A stretch of 64,000 bases of DNA, from positions 1 through 64,000 of the forward strand of contig WFYG01000044.1 in NCBI GenBank assembly GCA_015490195.1. The letters are read 5' to 3'. The notes beneath the pieces were generated by a model. That model saw only the letters and a program-made list of their open reading frames with translations, had not been told where the DNA came from and did not search any database. A program made the translations under genes and the position numbers. Source of the DNA: Thermovibrio sp. (GTDB lineage: Bacteria; Aquificota; Aquificia; Desulfurobacteriales; Desulfurobacteriaceae). Positions 9,769 through 19,033 of this stretch are shown one piece after another; position 1 is the first letter of the stretch; each line of letters opens with the position of its first letter.

Positions 9769-11105
9769 TTCCGCTCCCCCCCTTTGGGGGAGTATTTTTC
9801 AAATCTATACCGGAGCTCCCTTAAGGTTAAGCCCAATAGCTTGGCAGCTTTTGTCTTGTTTCCCTCTGCCATTTCAAGGGCTTTGAATAGATATTCCTTC
9901 TCAATTTCTGCAAGGAGTTCTTTAAGGTTCACTCCCTCTTCTGGAATTTCTACCCCCTTCTCACTTTTCACCTCTCCAGTAGAAGAGTAACCGCTACCAA
10001 GGATTCCGTCTTCTGAAAGAATTACCTCTCTCTCAACGATGTTGCGGAGCTCCCTTACGTTCCCCTCTAAAGGCAGCCCCGTCAGGTAGTCAATAAACCC
10101 TTTTGAAATTCGCTTAATCTCCTTGCCGTACTTCTTGCTGAACTCTCTTGCAAAGAACTCAACCAGTAAAGGAATGTCCTCTTTCCTCTCCCTCAGAGGG
10201 GGTACCTCTATAACTATTGTTGCCAGCCGGTAGTAGAGGTCTTCCCTGAAACGCCCCTTTTTTATCTCCTCTTTTAAGTTCTTGTTTGTTGCTGCAACAA
10301 CTCTTACATCAACTTCTCTCTCCTCAGTTGATCCTAAGGGTATAAACCTTCTTGTCTCTAAAAAACGGAGGAGTTTCGCCTGTAAGGGTAGAGGCATGTC
10401 GCCTATCTCGTCTAAAAAGAGAGTGCCGCCGTTTGCCTTCTCTATAAGTCCCTTTTTGTCGGAGACAGCCCCGGTAAAGGCTCCTTTTTTGTAGCCGAAA
10501 AGTTCACTCTCTAAGAGCTCCGGCGGCAGTGCGGCGCAGTTAATGGCTACGAACGGTCTGTTTTTTCTAGGGCTCAGGTGGTGAATGGCCTTTGCAACCA
10601 GCTCTTTTCCGCTGCCGCTCTCCCCCAGTATCAGAACGTTAACATCGTAGGGAGCAATCTTCTTTATCGTCTCTTTCAGCTTCTCTACCGGTTTAGAGCG
10701 TCCAACAATTTCTGGAATTGCCGTTTCTACAGGTCTCTTTTTAAGCTCTATCTTGTCTGTAACGTTCCTTAATATCAGTTTTAAATCTTCAAGCTTAAAG
10801 GGTTTCTCTACGTAGTCGTAAACTCCTAGTTCAAAGGCTTCTTTAACGGTCTCTGTTGAGGCGAAAGCGGTTATTATTATCACTTCTGTTTCAGGTTTCT
10901 CTCTCTTCAACTTCCTTACAAGTTCCATTCCAGAGCCGTCTGGTAGCCTGAGGTCAACCAGCGCCAGGTCATAGTCGTTTTCATTTATCTTCTCCATTCC
11001 TTCCTGCAACGTTCCTGCCTCGTCTATCTCGTAGTTAAAGTTGGACAGGATTATTGAGAGTATCTCCCTAAGAGAACTCTCGTCTTCAAGTATTAGAGCT
11101 CTCAT
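9765..11105 (-). CDS. NtrC-family sigma-54 response regulator
   Basis: Transcription activator for sigma-54 RNA polymerase, the partner of the upstream kinase. 446 residues: receiver domain (phospho-acceptor Asp51 in ALVDLRLPDGSG, Lys in VEKPFKLED), AAA+ domain (Walker A ILGESGSGKELVA, intact GAFTGA loop in YKKGAFTGAVSDKKG, Walker B GGTLFLDEIGDMP), and a C-terminal Fis-type helix-turn-helix (NKTKAAKLLGLTLRELRYRF). It starts 20 bases inside the kinase gene. Targets cannot be read from the window; I found no -24/-12 promoter by eye. Closest in style to NtrC/ZraR/PilR regulators. Confidence 0.93.
   Translation of the reverse strand: MRALILEDESSLREILSIILSNFNYEIDEAGTLQEGMEKINENDYDLALVDLRLPDGSGMELVRKLKREKPETEVIIITAFASTETVKEAFELGVYDYVEKPFKLEDLKLILRNVTDKIELKKRPVETAIPEIVGRSKPVEKLKETIKKIAPYDVNVLILGESGSGKELVAKAIHHLSPRKNRPFVAINCAALPPELLESELFGYKKGAFTGAVSDKKGLIEKANGGTLFLDEIGDMPLPLQAKLLRFLETRRFIPLGSTEEREVDVRVVAATNKNLKEEIKKGRFREDLYYRLATIVIEVPPLRERKEDIPLLVEFFAREFSKKYGKEIKRISKGFIDYLTGLPLEGNVRELRNIVEREVILSEDGILGSGYSSTGEVKSEKGVEIPEEGVNLKELLAEIEKEYLFKALEMAEGNKTKAAKLLGLTLRELRYRFEKYSPKGGERN
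9774..9792 (+). terminator. Rho-independent terminator of argG-tig
   Basis: A perfect 7-bp stem CTCCCCC/GGGGGAG with a 5-base loop is followed by TATTTTTC. It sits just after the tig stop and inside the last codons of the convergent regulator gene. Confidence 0.8.
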
Positions 11106-12270
11106 CGTTTGGCTCCCTCTTTATTCTTAGTGTAAACGAAGCACCCCCTAAAGGACTTCTTCTTAAAAAGACGAAACCGCCGTGTTCAAGGGCAAACTTC
11201 CTGACGACAGAGAGTCCGAGGCCTGAACCCTCTTTCCTCTTTGAGAAGAAAGGTTCAAAAACTCTGTCCCACTCCTCTTCCGGTATGCCGGGGCCGTCAT
11301 CTTCAACTGTTATGTCAATCCACTCACCGTTTTCTTTTACGCTTATCCTTACGGTGCTCTTTGCCCAGTAGAGGGCATTTCTTATCAGATTATCTAATGC
11401 AGAGTAGAAGCTTTTGGGCTCAACCACTGCAGATACGTCGTCTCCCTCAACCCTACACTCTTTTGAGTTGTTCAGTCTGTTACACACCTCTTTAACCACT
11501 TCTTTAACCTTAACGGGGCTTTTTTCAGATGATATAGGCCTTGCAAGGCTAAGAAAGTCTTTAATAATTGAGTCAAGCCGTTCTGTTTCGTTGAGGACGA
11601 TGTTTAGCAGTCTCTGGTTCTGGTGCCCGTTGGCAAGGAGCTCCACCGCTCCCTTTATGGAAGCCAGAGGGTTTTTCAGCTCGTGTGCTAAGTTTGCGCT
11701 TATTTCGTACAGCCTTTTGTAGAAAGCGGTCTCTTCCTGTAGTTTTTTAAGTTCCTTAAGGTATTCCTCCTGACTTTCCAGCTTCTCTTTTATCTTCTGG
11801 GCAAAGAAAGAGATAAGGATGAGTCCCAGTTCGTTGAGGAAGAACTGTATTAATTTATCAAGAGTAATGAGTTTTATCTCTATCAAGAAATAGACAATCT
11901 GTAACGTTAGTGCAGTTACGAGCGTTGCCAGACTCTGTGCCCGGTTCAGAAAGAGGGAGGAGAAGAGAATGGGAAAAAAGAGAAAAAGGGAGAAGAAGCC
12001 GTACGAGAAGGCTCCTTTAATAACCAGCAGGAACAGGAAGAGTTCGTCTAAAAGGAATTCAAAGAGGAGAGCTTTCTTCCCTGTTAGAAATAGAATCAGG
12101 CTGACAACCGAGTAAACGGTTAGAACGGTCAGAGAAAACTTATCTATAATGTGTCTGTTGAGGGAGTAGATAGATAGCAGAAGAACAAGCAGGCCGGTAG
12201 AGAACGAGAACCGGCCTACCTTATATATAAGGTAGAGTTTTTCAAAGATTGCGTTAACTCTGTACTCCAA
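11086..12270 (-). CDS. Membrane sensor histidine kinase
   Basis: Sensor kinase pairing with the NtrC-type regulator downstream. 394 residues: five or six hydrophobic segments in residues 20-155, with little room for an external sensor domain, a short coiled coil (160-190), HisKA box [17 protein letters not shown] with His196, N box [13 protein letters not shown], and G boxes [20 protein letters not shown] and [12 protein letters not shown]. The membrane part probably senses a membrane-linked signal. The start is a TTG at 12270 with an AGGAG site unusually close, and it overlaps purL by 17 bases; no ATG lies nearby. The true start could be slightly different. Confidence 0.88.
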   Translation of the reverse strand: MEYRVNAIFEKLYLIYKVGRFSFSTGLLVLLLSIYSLNRHIIDKFSLTVLTVYSVVSLILFLTGKKALLFEFLLDELFLFLLVIKGAFSYGFFSLFLFFPILFSSLFLNRAQSLATLVTALTLQIVYFLIEIKLITLDKLIQFFLNELGLILISFFAQKIKEKLESQEEYLKELKKLQEETAFYKRLYEISANLAHELKNPLASIKGAVELLANGHQNQRLLNIVLNETERLDSIIKDFLSLARPISSEKSPVKVKEVVKEVCNRLNNSKECRVEGDDVSAVVEPKSFYSALDNLIRNALYWAKSTVRISVKENGEWIDITVEDDGPGIPEEEWDRVFEPFFSKRKEGSGLGLSVVRKFALEHGGFVFLRRSPLGGASFTLRIKREPNDESSNT

Positions 12271-14479
12271 GCTCCTTCTCTAAAGCTGTTTCGTAGAGTT
12301 CCTCTGCTACTTTAATGGGAAGGTTAACGAGCTCTTTTCCTTTGTGTCTAATAACTCCTTTGCTTCCTCTAACCTTTCCTATAACCTTTGCAGGAACGGT
12401 TCTCTTCTTGAAGAAATCTAAAACCTCTTCAACTTTTTCGGGAGAGACAGAAATAACAATTCGGCTCTGATCTTCTCCGAAGAGGAGGAAGTCGCTCCTT
12501 ATGTCGTCGTCAAGTTCAACCTCAAATCCGAGGCCTTTCTCAAAGGCAGACTCAAACAGGTTTACGGCAAGTCCCCCTTCAGAAACGTCGTGGGCGTGTT
12601 TAATCAACCCTTTCTGTATCGCCTCAACAATCGCTTCCTGAAGTGTTTTCTCAAACCTTAAATCAACTGTTTGTCCGGTTCCCTTAAACTCACCTGTTTG
12701 AAGTTTCTGATACTCTGAGCCCGAGATGTTTCCTGTATTCTCTCCGAGCAGAATAATTACGTCCCCCTCTTCTTTAAAGTAAGATGTCATTCTCTTCTCA
12801 ACATTTTCAAGAACGCCAACGCAAACAACTGTTGGGGTTGGGAAAACTGCCCTCTTGCCCTCGTCTGTCTTTGTCTCGTTGTAAAAGCTCACATTCCCGC
12901 TGACCACGGGAGTTTCAAGGACTTTGCAGGCGTCTGCCATTCCGTCTGTTGCCTTTACAAACTGCCACATTATTTCAGGGTCTTCAGGGCTTCCAAAGTT
13001 CAGACAGTCTGTTATTGCCCTTGGAACAGCCCCGGAGCAGGCAACGTTCCTTGCCGCCTCTGCAACTGCTATCTTTCCACCCTCGTAGGGGTTCAGGTAG
13101 CAGTATCTTGAGTTGCAGTCGCTGCTTATGGCAATTCCCTTTCCTGTTCCCTTAATCCTTAAAACCGCTGCGTCTGAGCCGGGGTAAACTACAGTGTTTA
13201 TCTGGACCATGTGGTCGTACTGCTCCCATACCCACCGCTTGCTTGCAATTGTTGGAGAGGAGAGGAGCTTTCTAACAACTTCGTTGTAGTCTTCAGGTTC
13301 GGGAACTGTGTTCTGGTCGTATTTTTTGTTCTCTAAAATGTATTTAGGAACTTTAAAGGGTCTGTAGTAAACGGGGGCTTCGTCTGTGAGGGCTTTTATG
13401 GGGAGCTCCGCCACAACCTCGCCGTGCCAGAAAAGTTTAAGAACAGGCTCTTCAATAACCTCTCCAATTACCGTTGCGTCAAGCCCCCACATCCTGAAAA
13501 CGTCCATTATCTCTTCTTCTTTACCCTTTTCACAGACTACTAACATTCTCTCCTGAGACTCAGAGAGCATAATCTTGTAGGGAGTCATCCCCTCTTCACG
13601 GGTGGGAACCTTATCTAAGTAGAGAACAACTCCAACTCCTCCCCGGGAAGCCATCTCAACGGAAGATGACGTTAAACCTGCAGCTCCCATATCCTGAATA
13701 GCGACGATTCCTTCCTTCTCCATCGCTTCCAGACAGGCCTCAATGAGGAGTTTCTCCATGAACGGGTCGCCAACCTGAACGTTTACCTTCTTCTCAACCT
13801 CTTCCTCAGATGAGAACTCCTCAGAGGCCATCGTTGCTCCGTGGATTCCGTCCCTTCCCGTTTTTGCCCCAACGTAGATGACCGGGTTTCCAACTCCTGC
13901 AGCCCTTGCGTAGAAAATCTTGTCCTTCTTAACAACTCCAAGTGCAAAGGCGTTTACAAGGGGGTTGGTCTGGTAGCAGGAGTCAAAGTAGACCTCTCCG
14001 CCAACCGTTGGAACCCCAACACAGTTCCCGTAGTGGCTTATTCCAGAAACAACTCCCTTTGTTACGTATCTCATCTTGGGGTCGTGGAGCTCCCCAAACC
14101 TCAGTGAGTCCATGCAGGCAATCGGCCTTGCTCCCATAGTGAAAACGTCTCTTAATATTCCCCCAACTCCCGTTGCCGCACCGTTAAAGGGCTCTATGTA
14201 GGACGGGTGGTTGTGGGACTCAACCTTAAAGACCACGCAGGTTTCAGTTTCCTCGTCTACCATTATTATCCCTGCGTTCTCTCCGGGTCCCTGAACGACC
14301 CAGGGGGCTTCAGTTGGAAATTTCTTAAGGTGAGGGCGGGAAGACTTGTAGGAACAGTGTTCAGACCACATTGCAGAGAATATTCCAAGCTCAACCAAGT
14401 TGGGCTCCCTTCCAAGGAGCTCCACTATTTTCTGGTACTCTTCCCACGTAACGTGCTGTTCTATAACTCTCCTGTCCAT
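12254..14479 (-). CDS. purL: Phosphoribosylformylglycinamidine synthase, small PurL type
   Basis: ATP- and glutamine-dependent fourth step of purine synthesis (FGAR to FGAM). 741 residues, matching the small PurL that works with separate PurQ and PurS. It begins [18 protein letters not shown] and shows [58 protein letters not shown] and [20 protein letters not shown], all typical. purQ and purS are not adjacent here. It is the first gene of the string with the two-component pair and is read from a divergent promoter shared with the histone-fold gene. Confidence 0.96.
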   Translation of the reverse strand: MDRRVIEQHVTWEEYQKIVELLGREPNLVELGIFSAMWSEHCSYKSSRPHLKKFPTEAPWVVQGPGENAGIIMVDEETETCVVFKVESHNHPSYIEPFNGAATGVGGILRDVFTMGARPIACMDSLRFGELHDPKMRYVTKGVVSGISHYGNCVGVPTVGGEVYFDSCYQTNPLVNAFALGVVKKDKIFYARAAGVGNPVIYVGAKTGRDGIHGATMASEEFSSEEEVEKKVNVQVGDPFMEKLLIEACLEAMEKEGIVAIQDMGAAGLTSSSVEMASRGGVGVVLYLDKVPTREEGMTPYKIMLSESQERMLVVCEKGKEEEIMDVFRMWGLDATVIGEVIEEPVLKLFWHGEVVAELPIKALTDEAPVYYRPFKVPKYILENKKYDQNTVPEPEDYNEVVRKLLSSPTIASKRWVWEQYDHMVQINTVVYPGSDAAVLRIKGTGKGIAISSDCNSRYCYLNPYEGGKIAVAEAARNVACSGAVPRAITDCLNFGSPEDPEIMWQFVKATDGMADACKVLETPVVSGNVSFYNETKTDEGKRAVFPTPTVVCVGVLENVEKRMTSYFKEEGDVIILLGENTGNISGSEYQKLQTGEFKGTGQTVDLRFEKTLQEAIVEAIQKGLIKHAHDVSEGGLAVNLFESAFEKGLGFEVELDDDIRSDFLLFGEDQSRIVISVSPEKVEEVLDFFKKRTVPAKVIGKVRGSKGVIRHKGKELVNLPIKVAEELYETALEKELGVQS

Positions 14480-14505
14480 TAATTGCTCCCTGAAACAGTT
14501 GTGAT

Positions 14506-14520
14506 AACGTATTATACGTT
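14506..14520. promoter_or_regulatory. Perfect 15-base palindrome over the purL -10 region
   Basis: AACGTATTATACGTT is a perfect inverted repeat (six-base arms, three-base centre) between divergent purL and the histone-fold gene. On the minus strand it contains TATAAT (14511-14516), a consensus -10 placed suitably for purL, with TTGTGG 16 bases upstream as a weak -35. A repressor dimer bound here would block purL and sit just upstream of the plus-strand promoter. Operator function is inferred. Confidence 0.5.
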
Positions 14521-14547
14521 GAATTTAACCGCCCACAAACTTAAATT
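14519..14547 (+). promoter_or_regulatory. Sigma-70 promoter for the histone-fold gene
   Basis: TTGAAT (14519-14524) and TAAATT (14542-14547) are spaced 17 bases apart and lead into the gene starting at 14580. The -35 box abuts the palindrome at 14506-14520. Confidence 0.55.
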
Positions 14548-14579
14548 TGCCACGAGAAAAAAACGTGCAGGAGGGAGAA

Positions 14580-15029
14580 ATGGCAGTAGTAGGATTTGCC
14601 AAACTTGAAGCCCTTATGAGGAAAGCTGCCGGCCTTGACATTGACAAGAACAAGGCCAAAGAGATTACAGACATCGTAGAGAAGAAACTCTACGACCTTC
14701 TCCTGATAGGGGAGAGGAACGCCAAGTACAATAACAGAGAAGTTATCTGGGAGTGCGACGTTCCTCTTACAAAGGGATTCTTGGAGTCTATGCAGAAGTT
14801 CAGAGAGCTTGAAGAGGAGCTCCCCCTTCAGGACGTTCTTGACTTCCTCGCAACAAAGCCACCTCTTAAATACCCGCTTGAGGCAGAGCTTGAGAAAAAA
14901 CTCCCAGAAATTGTTGGAACTCTCCTCTACATCCTTGCAAGGATTATGAAAGAGGTTGACCCCGGATGCAGACAGCCTTCCAGCGAAGACATTGAGAGAG
15001 CGGGAAGAATCTTAGACCTTACAATGTAA
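14580..15029 (+). CDS. DUF1931 histone-fold protein
   Basis: A 149-residue protein of the DUF1931 family. The family member Aq_328 from Aquifex aeolicus was shown by crystallography to be a pseudodimer with two histone-fold halves in one chain. The same architecture is readable here: helix-rich half one (FAKLEALMRKAAGLDIDKNK to KYNNREVIWECDVPL) and half two (LPLQDVLDFLATKPPLKYPL to CRQPSSEDIERAGRILDLTM). Unlike DNA-binding histones it is acidic overall, so a DNA role is doubtful. The frame opens at 14547, but the ATG at 14580 has GGAGGGAGAA before it and lies downstream of the predicted promoter. First gene of the run to corA. Family call firm, function unknown. Confidence 0.82.
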   Translation: MAVVGFAKLEALMRKAAGLDIDKNKAKEITDIVEKKLYDLLLIGERNAKYNNREVIWECDVPLTKGFLESMQKFRELEEELPLQDVLDFLATKPPLKYPLEAELEKKLPEIVGTLLYILARIMKEVDPGCRQPSSEDIERAGRILDLTM

Positions 15030-15069
15030 CCTTTAGGGGGATCTTCCCCCTGTTTCTCAAGGAGGTAAA

Positions 15070-15270
15070 TTGGAAAAGCCAAACCTTCAGATGACCTTAA
15101 GGGAATGTCTGGAAAAGTTCCCACAGCTGAAAGATAAACTCTACGAGCTGGTTGAGGAGTGTATCTACTGCGAGGGCTTTAAGGACGAACCTCTTGAAGA
15201 GGTTTTCAGAGCCCACAGGTTAGACCCGGAAAAGGCCTTAAAGGAGCTTGAGAGAGCTCTGGAGGAGTGA
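15070..15270 (+). CDS. DUF1858-type small CxxC protein
   Basis: A 66-residue protein starting at TTG after GGAGG. It resembles the DUF1858 (ScdA_N-like) domain, a small helical domain with a redox-type Cys pair: here MTLRECLEKFPQLKDKL, then ECIYCEG with Cys31 and Cys34, then LEEVFRAHRLDPEKALKELE. Such domains accompany hybrid-cluster proteins and Fe-S repair proteins. It overlaps the downstream DUF2148 gene by one base, so the two Cys-rich proteins are likely made together. Confidence 0.7.
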   Translation: MEKPNLQMTLRECLEKFPQLKDKLYELVEECIYCEGFKDEPLEEVFRAHRLDPEKALKELERALEE

Positions 15271-15791
15271 TGGAATTTCCCTACTATTCTGCCGTTAAAA
15301 CCGTTGCAGAACTTATGTGCTGCAGTGCAATAACTGCTCCGAAGGGGAAGGGGGTAAACCTTCTTTACACCAAAATCTTTGAGGGAGATGAGAAGGACTC
15401 AGTAGCAGACCTTATGGAGAAGATAGGAAGGGAAAAGAACCTTTCTTTTTTCATTAGAGACGCTAAGAACGTCAGGGATTCCCTTTTGGTTGTGTTTATA
15501 GGAACAGAAGTTAAACCCAGAGGTGTGCCTTTTTGCGGTTTCTGCGGCTTTGAGAACTGTGAAAAGTCTTTTGCTGCAGGAGCTTACTGCGCCTATGCCG
15601 TAGGAGACCTAGGAATAGCGATAGGTTCTGCCGTTAAGCTGGCCTCAGAGAACAACCTAGACAACAGAATTATGTTCTCCTTTGGAAAGGCAGCCATCGT
15701 TGGAGGGTTCGTTCCAGATAAAATTAAGCTCGGCTACGGAATTTCCCTTTCAGTTTCTGGGAAGAACATTTTCTTTGACAGGAAGTTTTGA
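15270..15791 (+). CDS. DUF2148 ferredoxin-like domain protein
   Basis: A 173-residue protein of the DUF2148 family, described as ferredoxin-domain-containing. It carries a Cys cluster FCGFCGFENCEK (Cys89, Cys92, Cys97) with Cys107 nearby (GAYCAYAVGD), fit to bind an Fe-S centre, and a glycine-rich C-terminal region. ATG at 15270 is chosen over a GTG at 15267 because GGAGG is four bases upstream. It shares one base with the stop of the DUF1858 gene and one with corA. No biochemical role is established for the family. Confidence 0.78.
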   Translation: MEFPYYSAVKTVAELMCCSAITAPKGKGVNLLYTKIFEGDEKDSVADLMEKIGREKNLSFFIRDAKNVRDSLLVVFIGTEVKPRGVPFCGFCGFENCEKSFAAGAYCAYAVGDLGIAIGSAVKLASENNLDNRIMFSFGKAAIVGGFVPDKIKLGYGISLSVSGKNIFFDRKF

Positions 15792-16750
15792 TGGAGAACG
15801 TGGCCTGGATAGTGGTTCCTTCAGGGGAGACGGTTACAACCGTTGCTGCTCCCGTTTCTTCCCTCGTTGAGAACAGGGAGCTCCTTAAGAAAAAACCCCT
15901 CTGGATTCACTTCAGGCGTATGGACGAAACCGTTGAAGAACTGCTCTCTGAAGAGTTTGACATAAACGAACTCTCAATTGAAGACTGTAAGTCTGAAGCC
16001 CGTTCAAAGGCGGAACACTTTGAGAACTACCTCTTTATGCTCCTCATCTACTTTGACGGGGGGATAAGCCGTCAAAAAAAGCTCTGCCTCTTCTGGGGTA
16101 GGGATTTTGTTCTTACCATAGGGAGCCGGAGGCTCTTTGAAGAAGCGAAAAAAGAGCTGATGCTTGAGGAAAAGCCCTTTGAAGAAGGAGTTGAGAAGAT
16201 AGTCTGGATAATCTCTTCACTCATAACCGACAAGTTCAAGTACGTAACAGACCTTTTAGAAGATCAGGCAGACGAGATAGAGGCAAAGGTCTTTAAGGAG
16301 CAGAGCCCGGAACTCCTTGAAGACATTTCAGACCTTTCCTACGAGATACTGACCTTAAGGAGAACCCTCAAACAGGTAAGGGATGCCTACAAATTCGCAA
16401 TGTCCTTTTCGGCTAAGTTTGCAAGCCCTGAAAACATCCACTACTTTAGAGACCTGTTAGACGAGATAAGTATCCTTTACGATAGAGCGGAGACGCTTCA
16501 CGAGTTTATACAGAACGTCCTTAACGTTTTTTCTTCACTTATTAATTTCAAACTCAACGACATTATGAAAACTCTTACAATATTTGTAGCCGTTCTTGAG
16601 CCTCTAATGTTCATCTCCTCCTACTACGGAATGAATGTAGAAAACCTTCCGCTTGCCTCAAAGCCTTACGGAATACTGATAATTTCTCTCTTTATGCTTT
16701 TTCTCAGTTTTGGCCTTCTTATTTACTTTAGAAGGAAGAATTGGATTTAG
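15791..16750 (+). CDS. corA: CorA-type magnesium/divalent cation channel
   Basis: Pentameric inner-membrane divalent-cation channel of the CorA family. About 319 residues: large cytoplasmic alpha/beta and helical domain to about residue 260, then two C-terminal membrane helices (TLTIFVAVLEPLMFISSYYG and YGILIISLFMLFLSFGLLIY) joined by the signature GMN loop (YYGMNVENLP). The C-terminus is basic (YFRRKNWI), as usual. ATG at 15791 overlaps the previous stop by one base. Transported ion (Mg, Co or Ni) cannot be told from sequence. Confidence 0.9.
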   Translation: MENVAWIVVPSGETVTTVAAPVSSLVENRELLKKKPLWIHFRRMDETVEELLSEEFDINELSIEDCKSEARSKAEHFENYLFMLLIYFDGGISRQKKLCLFWGRDFVLTIGSRRLFEEAKKELMLEEKPFEEGVEKIVWIISSLITDKFKYVTDLLEDQADEIEAKVFKEQSPELLEDISDLSYEILTLRRTLKQVRDAYKFAMSFSAKFASPENIHYFRDLLDEISILYDRAETLHEFIQNVLNVFSSLINFKLNDIMKTLTIFVAVLEPLMFISSYYGMNVENLPLASKPYGILIISLFMLFLSFGLLIYFRRKNWI

Positions 16751-16759
16751 GGAACTGGA

Positions 16760-17755
16760 TTGAGAGTTCTGGTATATCAGACAGCCTTTTTAGGGGATCT
16801 TATACTGACCTCTCCTCTCCTTAAGTCTATCCACAAAACCTTTCCTGAATCTAAAGTTCATCTTCTCCTCAGGAGAGGTTTTGAGGATGTGTTTAAGGGG
16901 TTTGAGTTTGTAAGCCCCATTCCTGTTTCAAAACCGTTTCCTCTCTCCCTCTCCAGGCTGGTAAGGGAGCTCTCCCCAGATATCGCAATTTCACCCCACC
17001 GCTCCCACAGAGCTTCGCTGACCCTTTTCCTGTCAAGAGTTCCCAGGAGGATAGGCTTTGATAGAGCCGGTTTCTCGTTTCTCTACACAGACAGAGTTCC
17101 CCACAGGTTCCAAAGAGGGCTCCACGAGGTTGAGAGGAACCTCTCACTTCTCAAGCCCCTTGAGGGGGAGCTAACAGTTATCTACGACAGAGAGCCGGAG
17201 CTCCCCGTACCAGAGATAGAAGTTGAAAAGGTTCTAAAGAAGTTCTCTCTGAAAAGACCTTACGTTGTTGTTGCCCCCGGCTCTGTTTGGCCTACAAAGG
17301 CATGGCTTCCGGAGTACTACGGAGAGGTCATTAAACATTTCAGTAAAAAAGGCTTTGCCGTTGTGATTGTAGGTTCCAAGGGAGACTTACCGTACTGTAA
17401 CAAAGCCTGTGAATTTTCAGACAGGGGAGCTCTTAACCTATGTGGAAAGACCAGTTTGAGGGAGTTCTTCTCTTTAGTAAAGGGGGCAGAACTTGTGATC
17501 TCAAACGACTCCTCGCCGGTTCACGTTGCAGTCTCCGTTAAAACCCCCGTAGTAGAGATTTACGGAGCAACTGTTCCCGACTTTGGTTTCTACCCCTACG
17601 GCAAGGGAGAGGTAGTGCAGCTGGAAGGACTCCAGTGCCGTCCGTGTGGAATTCACGGAGGAAAGAGATGTCCTGAGGGGCACTTCAGGTGTATGGTTGA
17701 CTTAAAGCCGGAGATAGTTATAGAGAAAGCAGAAAAACTTTTGTCTGCGATTTAA
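16760..17755 (+). CDS. waaF: Lipopolysaccharide heptosyltransferase family protein (GT9)
   Basis: Glycosyltransferase family 9 enzyme that adds heptose to the LPS inner core at the cytoplasmic face of the inner membrane. 331 residues: N-terminal VYQTAFLGDLILTSPLL, donor-binding domain VVVAPGSVWPTKAWLPEYYG and LVISNDSSPVHVAVSVKTP. A Cys-rich end (QCRPCGIHGGKRCPEGHFRC) matches the usual tail of this family. It starts at TTG, nine bases after corA. Whether it acts as heptosyltransferase I or II is not decided; the WaaF-like KAW/SNDSGLMH-type motifs favour II. Confidence 0.85.
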   Translation: MRVLVYQTAFLGDLILTSPLLKSIHKTFPESKVHLLLRRGFEDVFKGFEFVSPIPVSKPFPLSLSRLVRELSPDIAISPHRSHRASLTLFLSRVPRRIGFDRAGFSFLYTDRVPHRFQRGLHEVERNLSLLKPLEGELTVIYDREPELPVPEIEVEKVLKKFSLKRPYVVVAPGSVWPTKAWLPEYYGEVIKHFSKKGFAVVIVGSKGDLPYCNKACEFSDRGALNLCGKTSLREFFSLVKGAELVISNDSSPVHVAVSVKTPVVEIYGATVPDFGFYPYGKGEVVQLEGLQCRPCGIHGGKRCPEGHFRCMVDLKPEIVIEKAEKLLSAI

Positions 17756-17804
17756 AACTTGGTATATTTCCCTCACCTAAACATCAGATACGGGAGGCGG
17801 TTAA

Positions 17805-19001
17805 ATGAACGTTAGGGTAACTCCACTTGATACCCAGCCTGTTTACAGGCAGGAGATTGAAATCGTTGAGAGGAAAGGGCTGGGACATCCCGACACCATA
17901 TGCGACGCCCTTGCCGAGAAACTCTCTGCGGAGCTCTGTAAGTTCTACTACGAGAAGTTCGGTTTCGTTCTTCACCACAACGTAGATAAAAACCTCTTAG
18001 TTGGTGGTAGCGCTCTTCCAAAATTTGGCGGTGGAGAAGTAACGGAGCCCATAGAGATCTTCCTGTCTGGAAGAGCAATAAAGGAGTACAAAGGATTAAA
18101 AGTACCCGTTGACGAAATAGCTGTTGAGGGTGCGAAGGAGTGGCTTAAAGAGAACATTCACGCCATAGATCCGGAAAAACACGTAAGAATACACACCTAC
18201 ATAAGGCCGGGATCTGTTGACCTTGTTGATATATATATGAGGCAACTTAAAGAAGGACTTCCCCTTTCAAACGATACCTCCTTCGGTGTAGGATACGCTC
18301 CCTTTGACGACCTTGAAAACGTCGTTTACCATGTGGAAAAGAAGCTCAACGCCAAGGAGTTTAAGAAGTCCCATCCAGAAGTTGGCGAAGACATAAAGGT
18401 TATGGGCGTAAGGATCGGAGAGAAGATAAAGATAACTATAGCCTGTGCCTTTGTTGACAAGTTTGTTAAAGACATTAACGACTACGTTGAAAAGAGAGAG
18501 AACGTAAGGAAGACAGCTTTTGAGGTGGCAAAGGAATTTACAGAGAGAGAGGTTGAGGTAGACATAAACACCGGTGATGATGTTGAAAATGCCAACGTTT
18601 ACATCACCGTTACCGGAACCTCTGCTGAGGCTGGAGACGACGGAGAAGTTGGAAGAGGAAACAGAGTTAACGGTCTTATAACACCTTACAGGCCTATGAG
18701 CCTTGAAGCTGCTGCCGGTAAGAACCCCATAACCCATGTTGGAAAGCTCTACAACATAACGGCCAACGAGATTGCAAAAGAGGTTATAAAGGAGATTTCA
18801 GAAGTTGAAGAGGCTTATGTTTACATGGTTAGTCAGATAGGTAAGCCTGTTAACCAGCCTCTGGCTGTTGACGTTAAGGTGAGGAGCTCCCAGCCTTCCA
18901 GCTCTTTCCAGAAGAGAGTAGAGGAAATAGTAAACGATAAACTCGCAGAGATGAAGGACATCTGGAAGAGACTCGTAAGTGGAGAGATAACCGTTTACTA
19001 A
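17805..19001 (+). CDS. mat: S-adenosylmethionine synthetase, archaeal type
   Basis: Makes S-adenosylmethionine from methionine and ATP. At 398 residues it belongs to the archaeal MAT family, which differs strongly from bacterial MetK. Signatures are VERKGLGHPDTICDALAEKL, HHNVDKNLLVGGSALPKFGG, NTGDDVENANVYITVTGTSA and GDDGEVGRGNRVNGLITPYR. Archaeal-type MAT is found in a minority of bacteria, including thermophilic Aquificota. ATG follows GGGAGGCGGTTA. It has its own upstream gap and a hairpin after the stop, so it is probably transcribed alone or as the last gene of the run. Base composition matches the neighbours. Confidence 0.95.
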   Translation: MNVRVTPLDTQPVYRQEIEIVERKGLGHPDTICDALAEKLSAELCKFYYEKFGFVLHHNVDKNLLVGGSALPKFGGGEVTEPIEIFLSGRAIKEYKGLKVPVDEIAVEGAKEWLKENIHAIDPEKHVRIHTYIRPGSVDLVDIYMRQLKEGLPLSNDTSFGVGYAPFDDLENVVYHVEKKLNAKEFKKSHPEVGEDIKVMGVRIGEKIKITIACAFVDKFVKDINDYVEKRENVRKTAFEVAKEFTEREVEVDINTGDDVENANVYITVTGTSAEAGDDGEVGRGNRVNGLITPYRPMSLEAAAGKNPITHVGKLYNITANEIAKEVIKEISEVEEAYVYMVSQIGKPVNQPLAVDVKVRSSQPSSSFQKRVEEIVNDKLAEMKDIWKRLVSGEITVY

Positions 19002-19005
19002 TAGA

Positions 19006-19024
19006 GGGGAGGGGTTACCTCCCC
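19006..19024 (+). terminator. Terminator hairpin after mat
   Basis: A perfect 7-bp stem GGGGAGG/CCTCCCC with loop GGTTA, followed by CCTTTAAAA. The T-run is short, so termination may be incomplete. Confidence 0.6.
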
Positions 19025-19033
19025 CCTTTAAAA

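Noticed and set aside
11414..11722. Plus-strand frame opposite the histidine kinase
   Set aside because: Shadow of the kinase gene with Ser/Thr/Leu-rich composition.
9765..14479. Search for a sigma-54 (-24/-12) promoter near the NtrC-type regulator
   Set aside because: No GG-N10-GC site of the right form was found by eye in nearby gaps.
17812..18737. Minus-strand frames of up to 156 codons inside mat
   Set aside because: Composition is low-complexity and they mirror the codon pattern of the real gene; no start signals.
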